Positions 21,062 to 31,606 of a DNA stretch of 64,000 nucleotides are shown in pieces. The stretch lies in NCBI GenBank assembly GCA_018136815.1, contig CM030939.1:1930808-1994807 (forward strand), given 5' to 3'. This DNA is from Isochrysis galbana. Lineage: Eukaryota > Haptophyta > Isochrysidales > Isochrysidaceae. The first letter of the stretch is position 1; each line of letters starts with the position of its first letter. A model generated the notes under the pieces. The model was not told the origin of the DNA, did not search any database, and was given only the letters and a program-made list of their open reading frames with translations. Both the position numbers and the translations under genes were made by a program.

Positions 21062-22841
21062 TTCCACCTTATTGACGCTTATTACTTTCAACGTTGGTGA
21101 TGTGCTCAAGTTGAGCCCCGCAGCTGCATCACGGGCCGTCGATGCGAAGCCTAGTCTTCCAGTTCAATCCGCATTGTGAGAGCCATGTCAATATATTCGA
21201 GTCAGGCAACCTCTCTAGAGCCTAATGCAAACATGCGAGCGATCAGACGCATCTGCAGCCCCGTCAGTGTATACGTTCGGTGCTCCACTGCAGGTCGTTT
21301 ATCTGCAAAGGCGGGGCCCTGCACAACGCTGAGCTTGTCTGTGGATATGCCATCGACAATGCCATATTGCTGCCCATGTTATGCGTGCCTCCTCACGGGT
21401 TGGGGTTGGGATTGAGTAGGTCTCGGGGATTCCATCACGATCATGTGTTGTCCGCCCGAGCTGGCATCGTCGTCGCCAGTCAGCCAATCTTACAAGTTCT
21501 TATGACATGTATATGTTAAAAATTATAAAAATATTGACCTTTACCTTTACTAGAGGCTAGAGGTGGGGAATATTGATATTGGGTATTGGGTGAAAAAAAA
21601 GGCGGTACATCTGAGGGTCAAAATATTCTTTTCACGAGAGGGGGCGAAGCTTTCCCCCGCCTTTCCCCCCTAGCCCTCGCAATCCGAAGTGGGAGCGGAG
21701 CAATGGCGACCGACCCACCGTGACACCGTGACAGGCCGACCTTCGCCACGCTCCGGCAAGAGCAAGAGCACGGCGATGGTCAGCCCCCCCTTGTCGCTGG
21801 TGTTCGGACTAAATGGTCAGGGGACACCGGTCGGCGGTCTCACCGGTGCTTCATGCCATCGCATTCGGCGGGTGTTTCTGTTTCTTGCTGCTCACCTGCC
21901 CACGCAGCATGGCCGTAAGTAGGGCTAGGTAAAAATAAATACACTTTTTTGCCCAAATATGTAGTAAAAATATGTAGAAATATGTAGAAAATCCGCCCAA
22001 ATATGTAGAAAATATGTACTTACAACAAAAAAACTATTGTTATAGTTTGACCTATGGAGCGTGCCGCGACCGCTCCCGAGCCCCAGGCGACAGGCGACCC
22101 TCGCCACCGCGCCCCACCTGGGACGCCCCATGCCGCCCGAGGCGGCTCGTCAAAAAGCCCTCTCAAAGCCCATCCAGCCCATCCAAACCACACCCGCGCA
22201 AGCGCGCGGGGTGGCGAGCACTGGCACCGAACAGGTGGCCACCATGGCTTTGCGTAGCATGCAGGGGGTCTTGGAGACCCCCTCCAACAGTGGGAAACCC
22301 CCCTATCCCAAGAGCACCTCATGTGGGAGGGCAGCTCAGCTGCCCTCCCCATGGTGGAAACCTCTACCATCAGTGCACCCAACATGGGAGGGCACTTCAC
22401 AACCATCAATCTCCTACGGAGAGCACCGTAAGCCTCTGTTTTCCATGTTGACTCACTTCTCGTTTTCACCGGGTACGTGCCTTCGTCGTTATATATCGTC
22501 TTCTATGTTCGTCTTGGTCATTCAAGGCGTGCAGATTCGGATTCTCCCTGGGCTCAAATCCTGGTCCGCCGATTTTCGTCTCGAAATTCGACGATTTGAG
22601 TTTTATTTTTACCGTTACGGTAATTGTCCACGCGTTTAAGGTAAGAAAGCAGGTAACAGAACTGGGCCCCCTCTCTGCATTCCCTTCCCCCCTCCCTCCA
22701 TTCCCTCCCTCCCCTTCTGCAGTTCCCCCTCCCCTCTGCAGCCCCCCCCCCCCTTTTCTGCAGTTCTCACCCCTTCCGCAGCTCAGAGGGTGCAACCTCA
22801 GGTTTGGTTGTTTTTTTCGCAAGTGCCCCCCATGTGGACGG
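21062..22841. other. Intergenic repeats: AATATGTAG array, conserved ATGGAGCG block and an 11-bp hairpin
   Basis: Contains a tandem AATATGTAGAAA-type array (21953-22020), a block ACTATTGTTATAGTTT followed by ATGGAGCG (22033-22061) shared with loci at 26218 and 34890, and a perfect hairpin GGGAGGGCAGC-TCA-GCTGCCCTCCC at 22325-22349. Open frames here are GC-rich and lack family features. A G/C homopolymer cluster lies at 22740-22755. Confidence 0.5.
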
Positions 22842-23036
22842 TAGGAAGAAAGGTGGGGAAACTTCCCTTCTCTTTCGAGAGAAAGAGAGAGGGCGCTCCA
22901 CAACCCACGATCCCATGCATCCAAGCATCCAAGCGAAGCTTTTGACCGAGAACGAGAACGAGAGAATTATAACGATAAATACCGAACGACGAAGAGAAGA
23001 GCGAAGCCTAACGAGTGTCGATTCGCGAATGCGACA
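22842..23036 (-). mobile_element. Gypsy LTR fragment (LTR start region)
   Basis: Matches the last roughly 190 bp (plus-strand order) of the intact gypsy LTRs ending at 49593 and 56395, including GACCGAGAACGAGAACGAGAG and the terminal ATTCGCGAATGCGACA. There are small differences, so this is an older insertion. Only the 5' end of the LTR (minus orientation) remains. Confidence 0.75.
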
Positions 23037-23203
23037 AAAAAATTCCGCCTTTGTCGAACGACGTGTGCATGGCTTCCCACGCTGGGGCCGATGCGTTTTA
23101 GACGTACCAGTTCCATTTACTTACATCTTTTTGAATAAATCTCAGCTGTCGCACGTGTATTAACCCCTTTTTTACTTTTGGTGAATGGCACGCACGCTGT
23201 CTT

Positions 23204-23813
23204 CTACGACGCACCGGGACGTCGGCAGGATTGGGTCAGTGTTGTGATTCCTCCCGGCGCCGAAGTTGGCACGCCAATCACCACCGTCGTTGTACCCTTG
23301 CAACCCACCTTGGCCACGCCCATCGTCGCTGCCCACGTAAAAAAATGAACCCATGTGGCGCCCGCCGACGCTGGCATGCACGTCGCCATCGATAGGCCTG
23401 GAAACTTGAAGACGTTAGCTGCCGTCACCGTTGGGTCGTTCATTTTGCGAACAAAGGCGTCGGTCACCCGAGTGGCAAGGGTCACTAAGTCCTAAGTCCT
23501 CACCCTCCGAGCGTGTGGTGCACCGGTCCCACTCCGCGGACGCAGTCTCCTTGGCGAACCCCTTCGCTCCAGCAGGGAATGACTGGTCGCACTTTGCGAT
23601 CAGCACGTCAGCATGCAAGCACGGGTTAGCACACAGAATTGAGTCTCTAACCGCATCAAGGACATAGGCGGTCATGCTCGATCCATCAGTGAGGATGTAG
23701 GATGTGTGATATGTGTGTTTTTCAAGCAATTGTGCACACAACTGCATTGCTGCACTTGAACACATCCTCTCACTTTTAGCTACAGCGTCCATTTGGCTGC
23801 GAACCCACCTCAA
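23204..23813 (-). CDS. Unrecognised coding region, two frames, possibly two exons or a pseudogene
   Basis: Two overlapping minus-strand frames read as plausible protein. The upstream one (23813 to about 23510) is Cys-containing with LCAQLLEKH and TYHTSYILTDGSSMTAY. The downstream one (about 23485-23204) includes FKFPGLSMATCMP and GATWVHFFTWAATMG. They meet at a repeated CTAAGTCCTAAGTC, where either a very short intron (GGTGAGG donor) or a frameshift could join them. I recognise no family. It lies downstream of the methyltransferase on the same strand, but the methyltransferase has its own stop. Status as a gene is uncertain. Confidence 0.3.
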
Positions 23814-23930
23814 CGCCGAGACTCTTTATCAGGCTCCCTCACGCATGAAAGTATAAACGTGGGAGGCTCTCCTGGTAACACTATCAAAGAAGACGTCATG
23901 TCGTGCTCCGACCCCGCACCAACCGGCTCG

Positions 23931-25703
23931 TCACGATGCAGCCGCCCATCTCCGAGATGGCGAGGAGTCGGCCTTGGGAAGAGGCAACAGTCCGCTGCGT
24001 CGCGTGTCGTGCAAGATACGGATTTGCTCGTCACCCGCGGAAATCTCGCCCATCCGCTCAGCAAGACGTTGGCGCTTGGCACCGAACAGTGCCAGCTGTT
24101 GGGCAAGCTGCGCCCTCGCCTTACTGACCTCAGCCTCAGGCCTTGGTCTCGTACGCTTGGTCGCCGCGATCATCACATTTTTTGCGGTGTGCTCGCCGCC
24201 GATGAACTCGAAAACGCGCACGTCATAGCCTGCAATCTCGAGCAAGAGTCCTCGAATCGCATCGGTCGCCATTTCCGCCATCCGTTCGCGGAAGATGCCG
24301 TAGCGTAGCACGGGCGCCAGTGTATGGCCCTCCAGGCCCTCACTGGCAACTCCTTTTACAGATGACGATTGCGGTGTGAATCCATGGTTAGCGTCAAGCT
24401 CTTTGATCATCGACGACTCTAGACTGGGCCATGGCATGTCCTCATATCGCGCAGGTCGCTCAAGCTCATGACCTGAAAGATATGAATCCATCTGCCTCCG
24501 CAACTCCTTATGGCAGCATGGCGCCGTCAACAACACGCGGGCTCCGCGTTGGAGACCATAATACAGCGCGTCGTCAGTGGCTGTGTCGCAAGCATGCAGG
24601 GCGACGAGCACATCCAGCTCCGGCGCAATATTTGCTGCAGTTACACTACTGGATGCATTGGAGACCAAGTCTTCGATCGCCCCCTCCTCGAATTTGAGGC
24701 CATTGAACTCTTCTCCGAGCCTCCGCGCCATGCCCTCAATCTCGTGGACGAGGGCTGGGCGCAATTCAAGCCCAGTCGTCTCGACGACCCAGCCAACACG
24801 ATTAAGCAAGGAATGCGCCGCAAACGTCAAATAGCCCCGACCGCATCCTACATCACACACACGAAGCACAGAGGCTGTATCGGATGGCTCCCCAACCAAT
24901 CCGGACAAAGTGTCGGCAAAGCGATTGATCTGTCTTAGTTTGGCAGCCATGCCAGGCCGCGGCTTTCCTTGGGGAGAGCAAACGCCCAACGCGACGAGGA
25001 ACTGGGCGGCTGGGTCAATCTGTTTCGTCTTGGCTCGGTCGTGTGCCGCTGGTGCAATCTGTGATGATGGGACCGAGCTCTTGGTGGTAGCCGCATAATC
25101 GGTCTCGTCGCCCCCTTGGCCCACAAGCGCAGGCTTATGAGTGAGCAATCTCACAGCCCCGCGCTTCGAAATGGTGAGCTCTAGATCGGAGGAAGCGCCA
25201 AATAGCCGAGCATTGCGGCAGGCATGCTGGCCGAGGTAGTCCTTCAGAGCAGTCCTCACGTGCGCAATCTCCAAGTTGCGCACCTCATCGCGGTGCTCGT
25301 ACTTAAGCGTGAGCTGCATCCTGACGCCCCGCTTGATTTGAATCAGACGGCCCTGGACACGCTTGAGCTGTAAGAGGTGTGCAGGCGCGGCTGGTTTGGC
25401 ACGAAGGGCATTGCCGCTCATGGAGAGTCGCACAAGGCTTCGTTCTGTTAGGCAGTCCTCCACGGCGCGGAGGAACTCGTCGATGCTCTGATCCATCGGA
25501 GACACTCCCACCATGGACCGACTCTCGGACGCCTCTGCGCCCAAGCACTCGATGCGCCCACTGCGTGGAAGCCACCCCTGCCCGATGTGCAGCACTGCCC
25601 CCCTCTGGTGGCTGTCGGCCGCTCGGAGCTTAAAGCCGCGAGCAAGGGGGGCGTGTGGCAGCAGGGCGATGTGGCCGCAGACGAGCAGGAGCGAGGCAGC
25701 CAT
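23931..25703 (-). CDS. Class I SAM-dependent methyltransferase, METTL25-like
   Basis: 590 residues, intronless. The N-terminal 30 residues resemble a signal peptide ending before ARGF and could begin a plastid leader. A first domain (about 70-200) is basic and strand-rich. The methyltransferase core (about 265-500) has motif I VCDVGCGRGYLTFA, the acidic strand TGLELRP, VALHACDTATDDAL, and the hallmark APCCHKELR, shared by METTL25/RRNAD1-type proteins and a family of bacterial methyltransferases. A helical, basic C-terminal tail follows the core. The substrate is unknown; an rRNA or other RNA/protein target is plausible. No SAM-binding residue is obviously lost. Confidence 0.75.
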   Translation of the reverse strand: MAASLLLVCGHIALLPHAPLARGFKLRAADSHQRGAVLHIGQGWLPRSGRIECLGAEASESRSMVGVSPMDQSIDEFLRAVEDCLTERSLVRLSMSGNALRAKPAAPAHLLQLKRVQGRLIQIKRGVRMQLTLKYEHRDEVRNLEIAHVRTALKDYLGQHACRNARLFGASSDLELTISKRGAVRLLTHKPALVGQGGDETDYAATTKSSVPSSQIAPAAHDRAKTKQIDPAAQFLVALGVCSPQGKPRPGMAAKLRQINRFADTLSGLVGEPSDTASVLRVCDVGCGRGYLTFAAHSLLNRVGWVVETTGLELRPALVHEIEGMARRLGEEFNGLKFEEGAIEDLVSNASSSVTAANIAPELDVLVALHACDTATDDALYYGLQRGARVLLTAPCCHKELRRQMDSYLSGHELERPARYEDMPWPSLESSMIKELDANHGFTPQSSSVKGVASEGLEGHTLAPVLRYGIFRERMAEMATDAIRGLLLEIAGYDVRVFEFIGGEHTAKNVMIAATKRTRPRPEAEVSKARAQLAQQLALFGAKRQRLAERMGEISAGDEQIRILHDTRRSGLLPLPKADSSPSRRWAAAS

Positions 25704-26217
25704 TGGAAGGAGCGGACCGAGCCTCTCTCAAACACGGGAGAGGGAGGCGGAGGACGGGGAAGAGAGGGGGGGGGGGGGGGATGCGATTGCGACCTTCCAA
25801 GATATCGTAGAGAGAGTAGAGGTTCTGATATTACGATGCCAATGGAGATGAGGGACCGACTCGCCAAAAAAGAGTTTTTTTTGGTAATCGATCGATCGAT
25901 CGTGATGATCGGGTCTACTAGCTCATAAGGTGAGGAGAATTGACATCTAAAAATACGGAGATTCACATGTGATTCACAGCAGCAGGAGGATTGTTTGAGA
26001 CGACGTGGAAGCATTCGCTACTCCTAGAGTACTGCTGTGTGTATAGTGAGAAAGTTTCTGGAGTTTTGTAGTAGAAGGGACTCATAGACCCCAGGTGCCT
26101 TGGCTACGACGTAAGTTTTGTGTTTTGTTTTGGAAGGGCCCAATTTTGTTGTCAAAATTTGAGGGTTGGGGTTGGGCACCTAAATTGTGATCAAAATTCT
26201 GACGCTTTCGAATCAGA
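25704..26217. other. Upstream flank of the methyltransferase gene
   Basis: GA-rich and G-run sequence at 25735-25790 (5' leader on the minus strand), a CGATCGATCGATCG tract at 25889-25902, and no recognised gene. Confidence 0.4.
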
Positions 26218-26545
26218 ACTATTGTTATATAGTTTTAGCGATGGAGCGCGCGCCGCCGGCTCCCACCTCCCAGTCCCCTGCCGTCACGACGTCACGACGC
26301 CCCACCGGGGCCGCCAAAAGCCGCCGGAGCCGAAGCGCTGTCGCATTCATCCTAGATGATGCGATTTCCAGGTTCTTATCTCCAGGTCCTTCGCCGTGCG
26401 GCCACACGGTGAAGCTCAGTTAGGCACATCTAGGTTGGTAGGTAGGGTTCGTTCGTCCCTAGCGGCCTAGAATTCGGGTTCTCGTTTCGTTCCTTCTAGC
26501 CTACTTGTCAGGTCTAGATTCGAGGTTTCCTCCTTTCGGGTAATT
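26218..26545 (+). repeat. Dispersed repeat, copy A (inverted relative at 34500-34890)
   Basis: Starts ACTATTGTTATATAGTTTTAGCGATGGAGCGCGC. From about 26341 (CGCATTCATC) to 26545 it matches, in reverse complement, 34500-34712 over about 210 bp, including GAACCCGAATTCTAGGCCGC and TCACCGTGTGGCCGCAC. No protein is recognised. The start block also occurs at 22033. Confidence 0.75.
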
Positions 26546-26679
26546 AGAGGAATGTAATATGTCTAGACGTCAAGCTAGACTTGTGACTGGTTGTGTGAAA
26601 GCTTATGATAGAGGTGGGGAGGCGACCGCGCCAGGACGACCCAGTCCTGCTACATACTGGTCTTCCCGACATTAAGCGT

Positions 26680-26810
26680 TTCGCGATATGTTTTGCGTAT
26701 GTTTCGCGTTGGCGCCATTTACCCCCCGATGTTTCGCGAAAGTTTTTTTCCGCCGAAACCCCCCAAAGTTTCGTAAAAAGTTTCGCGAAACCCTTACCAG
26801 GCCCTAGTGC
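26680..26810. repeat. TTTCGCGAAA-rich repeat, copy 1 of 3
   Basis: A cluster of TTTCGCG/CGCGAAA words ending near ACCAGGCCCTAG. Related clusters with CGAAATTT words and a nearby AGG-CC-GGTCAG block lie at 36590-36690 and 38870-38985. From 26820 to 27000 there is a second small cluster with three GGTGTTAAC/GTTAACACC words. Confidence 0.45.
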
Positions 26811-27417
26811 ACAGTAGTACATAGCACCGGCAGTGTGCAGTGTGGTGTTAACCCTCTGCTGGTACCAACACTTGCAGATTGAGGTGTTAACGCATGTGCC
26901 ACACCTAGCCAATGGAGGTGTTAACGCAAAGTGGGTCAACACCGGGTAAACGTGAGAACCCAGCATACACCCTGGAGCAAGGCGAGCAAGGTGCTGCCTT
27001 TGGGTTAGACTAAGTTAGACATGATTCCTGATGAGCCGGAGGACTCTGACGAGAGCGATGACGGAGTGTGGAGGCGAGGGCGCAAGAAGCATAAAAGTAG
27101 TTTTATGATTTTCTAAGTCTAAAAGTAGTATCGTTTGCACAGGCACAGGCAAAGGGCGCACAGGGAATACACGGGGATAGGCGATAGGGAGGGGAGTTTT
27201 GTTTTTGAGGCTTGCGAGCGAATATGAGTACTGATATCGGTGCGAGCTCCAAATCCATGAGAGCTCGCAAGCTGACGAGACATCTTTGTCGTGGGGTAGG
27301 GGCTCCGTTGCCGATGAGGCACGGTCCCACGGTCCCTCAGCACTAGGATTAAACTAGGACAACAAGAAAACTCTGACAGGTTCTCCTTTCCACCGAAACC
27401 ACCGACTGAGTCGGCGG

Positions 27418-28737
27418 ATGGCGTCCGACGCGCCAACGAGCCCACAGCCGCACTTCGTGCTACCCGAGGAGGCGGAGAGGGGGCTCGAGGTGATGAGCAT
27501 TTGCGTGGGCATCGTCGCCCCTCAACAAGTCTCAAGCCTCGTCAAGGCCACCAATGCCGCTCTCGGCCAACCATCGGAGCTGCAGCACCTCAAGAGAGTC
27601 AAGAGAGTGGCACCGCAAACTACTATGGTAGAAGGAGCGGCCGCGGCGGAGCAAGGAGGGGCTGAACCAGGAGCTGCCGAGATGCGCGTGTTGCTATGGG
27701 CTGGGACTCCCGAAGACCTTGCCCAGCAGCCCGAAGAGCTCAGGGCAACAGTAGCGCAGCTGAAGGTCAGGCTCTCCGAGGCCAAGGTGCCTAGATATGC
27801 ACCAATCACGCGCAGCCAATTCGACCAGTGGGGTCACCTGTGGCCGCTCTCCTTCCACCCAGGATCTTCAGCGCGCGCACTTGCGCCCTGGGCACCGGAA
27901 GATCCACTGGCAGCATCGGAGCTGGCGTGGATGGCGCGGCAGATGCGGCGAGCGATTGAGCTGGCTGAGGCATCCCTCCGAGCTGGTGGTCGCCCGGTTG
28001 GTGCCCTCATTTGCCGGCCGCTCGGAAGCGAACTCGCTGCATGCGTCGATGGCAGCCCGATAGGGTCGACCGTCAACGATGTCGTGGGGCTACGAAGCAG
28101 TGGGCTGAATGAGCCGAAGGTCCGACCGGCACTCTCTCAACAACGCCTTGTAGAGAGGCATCCATTGCAACACGCAATGATGCAATGCATTGCGACAGTG
28201 GCTGAGGTGCAGAGGGAGCAGCGCGACGCACCCACAAACGACTGCGTTGTTGGAGCTGTTGGCCGGAAGCGTCGAGCCGAAGCCGTCGGAGCTGAGGGGA
28301 TTGCAAATGCTCAAGGGGGCATTGAAGGTGGTGTCATGTGTTGTAGCACTGGGGACAAGAGGATGTTGGATGATTGCCGCCCAACGGGCGATGCCACAAC
28401 GGCAAGTGCGGTTACGGCTAGGGTGAGTGGCTACGAATGCTGTTCTGGTGGCGGCGCTCTGACAGCAGGCAAGGGCGACCTCTATCTATGCAATGGGTGC
28501 GACGCCTTTGTCACGGTGGAGCCTTGTGCAATGTGCGCAATGGGGTTGGTGCACTCACGCATCAGGAGGCTGATCTATGCGCTTCCTGCAGCCGAAGGCG
28601 CGCTAGGAAGTAAATATCGCGTGCACACGGTGCCGTCAATCAATCATCACTTTCAAGTGATTCGAGGCTTCTTGCAAGACGAGGCGGGCGCACGGCTGCA
28701 ATCGCTTGCAGGATCCGATTCGCTAGCTGCGGGCTGA
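27418..28737 (+). CDS. ADAT3: ADAT3-like non-catalytic subunit of tRNA adenosine-34 deaminase
   Basis: 439 residues, intronless. The C-terminal cytidine-deaminase-fold domain contains HPLQHAMMQ (about 242-250), where catalytic deaminases have HAE; ADAT3/Tad3 proteins lack this glutamate. It also contains YLCNGCDAFVTVEPCAMCAMGLVHSRI with the zinc PCxxC cysteines, then GALGSKYRVHT and LNHHF-type INHHFQVIRG, both characteristic of ADAT3. The N-terminal region (1-200) resembles the tRNA-binding extension of ADAT3. The protein should pair with an ADAT2 catalytic subunit, not in this window, to make inosine at the wobble position. An insertion of about 60 residues between the two zinc motifs (about 280-345) is larger than usual and low in conserved features; an unspliced intron there cannot be excluded. 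Confidence 0.85.
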   Translation: MASDAPTSPQPHFVLPEEAERGLEVMSICVGIVAPQQVSSLVKATNAALGQPSELQHLKRVKRVAPQTTMVEGAAAAEQGGAEPGAAEMRVLLWAGTPEDLAQQPEELRATVAQLKVRLSEAKVPRYAPITRSQFDQWGHLWPLSFHPGSSARALAPWAPEDPLAASELAWMARQMRRAIELAEASLRAGGRPVGALICRPLGSELAACVDGSPIGSTVNDVVGLRSSGLNEPKVRPALSQQRLVERHPLQHAMMQCIATVAEVQREQRDAPTNDCVVGAVGRKRRAEAVGAEGIANAQGGIEGGVMCCSTGDKRMLDDCRPTGDATTASAVTARVSGYECCSGGGALTAGKGDLYLCNGCDAFVTVEPCAMCAMGLVHSRIRRLIYALPAAEGALGSKYRVHTVPSINHHFQVIRGFLQDEAGARLQSLAGSDSLAAG

Positions 28738-30281
28738 GTCGAAGCAAGGGCCTGATGGACACGGACGGAAGCGCATGCAATGCCAGCCATCTTGATCAAG
28801 CACTTTAGGCTTAGAGGCAAATTTCTTTCCGTTGCGATGCACGAGCACAAGAATGTTTCGAAGGCACTGGCGCGCGCTGCAAGCTTACCATTCAGCAAGC
28901 CGCATCACTGCAGCCCATACGTAGAAGTACTACCGTTTGCCTATTTCTTTTATACTAGTACCATAAACCATCGATTGGCTATTGCGCCTACGCTCCGCCA
29001 CATTCGCGTGCATTACTTCAAGTGCTCCCAGTTTGGAGAATATGTAGAACCAAACATCTGAAGGTTCAGGGCTAACGCCTACTACTGCTAGACCGGTATC
29101 CTCTACCTCACGTTTGACACCGCACTTCCTTCCGCATGATTGCCTTCGCCCCCGCCCTCATTCCTTTTTCTTTGGCTTTGGGGGCGCGGCCCAGGTGCGC
29201 TACCATGGGCCCGGCTTGGAGTGCGAGTTCTAGACAGGCCTTTTTTTTTTGCGTTGAGGTTCGTTTCCAATTCGATACGTCCCTTTCGCCGTGCGCGTGT
29301 GGGTTTGTAGTATCGTTTTGGTTCTCTTTGCTTTGCGTGTCGAGGATGTTTCTGGCGTGTGCTTGCCGTTTAGTTTATCGTCCCGTCTCTCGGCTGGTTC
29401 CCGGGGTGGCTACGACCAGGTGCGTCGCTCCCAGGCCTGTGGCCAGGGAGAGGAGTTCCGCGCTGGGGAATAGGTTGTCTTCTTTGTCTGTGTCGTACGG
29501 ACACTGGACACTGGACACTGGGCGTATTATGTATTATCGCCCAGGTTGATCCTTTTCTTGGGCTGCCTCCCCATGCCCGCTTGGGTGTATGTTTGAAACG
29601 AACGATAACAACGAACTAGTTCCAAGTAGTAAACTCATAGCAATACTATAGCGTCTAAATATAAAGCACATAATACAACAAAGAAGCAATACCGGACATA
29701 GCGACCAAGGCGGTAACAACGGACCGGGGGGGACAATGTGCCCCAAACCGGAAAACCCACTGGGGAAGGCTGAGAAGCCGGGCCCCCTACACAGGGTCGA
29801 GCGGTCGAGCAGGGCCCGAAGCCACCAAAGAGAGGCACAAGAGGCCTGCCCCACCCATCCCCCAAGCGCTAGGCCCGAAGTAGTGTACATGGGCCGACCC
29901 CCCCCCCCAGAACCGAAAGAAAAAGGAACGAGGGGGGGAGCGGGAGGGGGAGTGGCGGAAGGGGTAAAGGCGATGGAGCCAGAATCGCGGGGGAGTGAGT
30001 GACACTAGTAGCTTAGCGGGCACCTTCAAGAATTTTTTTTTAGTAGCTGGCTCCTTCAAGATGTTTTTTACAAAGTTTTTACGAAGCACCGCATGCTATG
30101 GACCAAGAGCCAATAGCACTCGACAGTCCGAAGACGTGGCCATCGTTCGCGCTCTGTGCCAGAAGATCGCCTCATCCCATCGTCGTGTACCCACACGACA
30201 ATGAGCACAGCATTGCGAACTGCCATATCAGCCGTGCTGTGTCCGCCACCACCAACAAGTAGGCCCGCCCGCAACTGCCCT
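28738..30281. other. Intergenic region with dispersed repeat and simple sequence
   Basis: Holds a dispersed repeat (29058-29209), a triple GGACACT repeat (29508-29528), a GC-rich block (29725-30000) ending in G and A runs, and a short imperfect duplication AGTAGCT...CTCCTTCAAG at 30006-30060. No convincing coding region. Confidence 0.45.
29058..29209 (+). repeat. Dispersed repeat family member (related copy at 34318-34482)
   Basis: Both copies begin TGAAG-TTCAGGGCTA, pass through CTCATTCCTTT-TCTTTGG and a GGGG-GCGGCCC block, and end near CTACCA-GGG. They have the same orientation and are about 80% alike by eye. Function unknown. Confidence 0.6.
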
Positions 30282-31430
30282 TCACGCCGGATTGCCTTTG
30301 CTTAGGGCATCTAGTAGCAACGCTGCCGCATCTTCACCGCTTTGCACACATCCGTCGAAACGCGAGCCGTGTTGCGAGAAGGCATCACTCGCAAGAATAA
30401 GAGGGGGCAGGTTGCGTTGTTCCGCCCCCCTGGAAGCTCGCAGGGGAATGCACGCACGGCCTCCCGGTAGAGAAGCAAGGGGACGGCGCACTTGAGAAAC
30501 GCGCCATGTGTGCAAGCTCGTCGCCAATGGAGATGGCAGCCACGGCAGCCGACGGCGAACCGCCTCGAGCATCTCTTCCTTAATTTTCTCGTCTGCGATG
30601 CCTTGCGTCATGCCTTTGATACCGTAGGGCACGGAAGAATGGACCAATAGCGTCGGTGCACCGCCAACATTTCGCTTGGCGTTGTCATGTGAGAGGAAGA
30701 CGATGATAGGATCTCTTTCTGGGTAGAGCGAGACCCAGTTAGCGTTCTGTTCGAATACAGCAGTGGCGGATTGATCGAAGAAGAGGGAAAGCGCGTATCG
30801 TGACGACCACTGGAGTGCCTGCAGCGACTGACGAAGGCTGCCGCCCAAGCTAGCATCAAGCCAGGACGCCCCATCGCCACAACTGAGAATCTCGAGAGCC
30901 TGAGGAGAGGGAGCCGTGAGGATGACGGCATCAAACTCATCCAGCACGTTCAAATCGGAGCCCTTCACACACCACCGGGCTCCACCGGGCGTCTGAGTGA
31001 GATCGAGCTGATGAACTACGCGTCCCAGTGTGACACGCGGGCTGGTCGGAGAAGTGGACTCAAGCAGCCATTGTACCACCGCAGTCAGCCCATCCTTGCA
31101 GACGAAGTTGGTGCCGCTCCCATCGGCCGCACGTGTGCCATCGATCCTCCCCGTCATTGGCACTAGAAGGCCTGCACCGATCAGCTCAGAATACACCTCC
31201 TGATGGGCGGGGATTGCCTCCACTCCCTCGGCCATAGTGATGTACTGTGCGCCGCTGTCAGTCAGCACGTGCTCGTCTGCCGCGTAGACGTCGTTGCGCA
31301 TTCGGCCACCGACGGTGTGGAGAGCCTCCCACAGCTCGACCTGAACGCCGCCGTGGCGCAGCATCCGGCGCGCAGCGATGGCACCAGTCAGCCCCGCGCC
31401 TACAACGAGGACGCGCGGAGTGGCGGGCAT
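30282..31430 (-). CDS. RNLS: Renalase-like FAD-dependent oxidoreductase
   Basis: 382 residues from the ATG at 31430, placed 5 residues before the Rossmann fold. The frame is open to 31595, but the extension lacks features. The N-terminus has the FAD motif VLVVGAGLTGAIAARRM, then LWEALHTVGGRM and DSGAQYIT, the order found in renalases and related flavin amine-oxidase folds. The C-terminal SRFDGCVQSGEDAAALLLDAL matches the second FAD-contact segment. Renalase oxidises off-pathway NAD(P)H isomers to NAD(P)+, which is the expected role here. The start is 176 bp from the divergent pseudouridine synthase frame, so the two may share a promoter. Confidence 0.8.
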   Translation of the reverse strand: MPATPRVLVVGAGLTGAIAARRMLRHGGVQVELWEALHTVGGRMRNDVYAADEHVLTDSGAQYITMAEGVEAIPAHQEVYSELIGAGLLVPMTGRIDGTRAADGSGTNFVCKDGLTAVVQWLLESTSPTSPRVTLGRVVHQLDLTQTPGGARWCVKGSDLNVLDEFDAVILTAPSPQALEILSCGDGASWLDASLGGSLRQSLQALQWSSRYALSLFFDQSATAVFEQNANWVSLYPERDPIIVFLSHDNAKRNVGGAPTLLVHSSVPYGIKGMTQGIADEKIKEEMLEAVRRRLPWLPSPLATSLHTWRVSQVRRPLASLPGGRACIPLRASRGAEQRNLPPLILASDAFSQHGSRFDGCVQSGEDAAALLLDALSKGNPA

Positions 31431-31606
31431 CGCGCGGCGGCCGCGAGGTGTGATCGCCAAAAAAGAAAAATCTATTTTGAGATCGATCGAGACGAGAAGA
31501 AGGCGGGCAGCTGGCGGCATCTGCCGACGATAAGGGATACTATGAAGCGAGGCCACATAGTAGAGTAGAGTAGAGACAAAAATATTCACACCCAATCCTC
31601 ACGAGT
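31431..31606. promoter_or_regulatory. Bidirectional promoter interval (renalase / pseudouridine synthase)
   Basis: Only 176 bp (240 bp if the downstream ATG at 31670 is used) separate two divergent starts, so both core promoters must lie here or overlap the leaders. It contains GATCGATCGAGACGAG and a TAGAGTAGAGTAGAG repeat at 31559-31575. No TATA box is clear. Confidence 0.45.

Noticed and set aside
22530..22575. B-box-like GGGCTCAAATCCTGG
   Set aside because: No acceptable A box or paired arms; not a tRNA gene.
22054..22639. 192-codon frame on the plus strand
   Set aside because: Composition follows repeat DNA. It has no domain features and is open also on the opposite strand.
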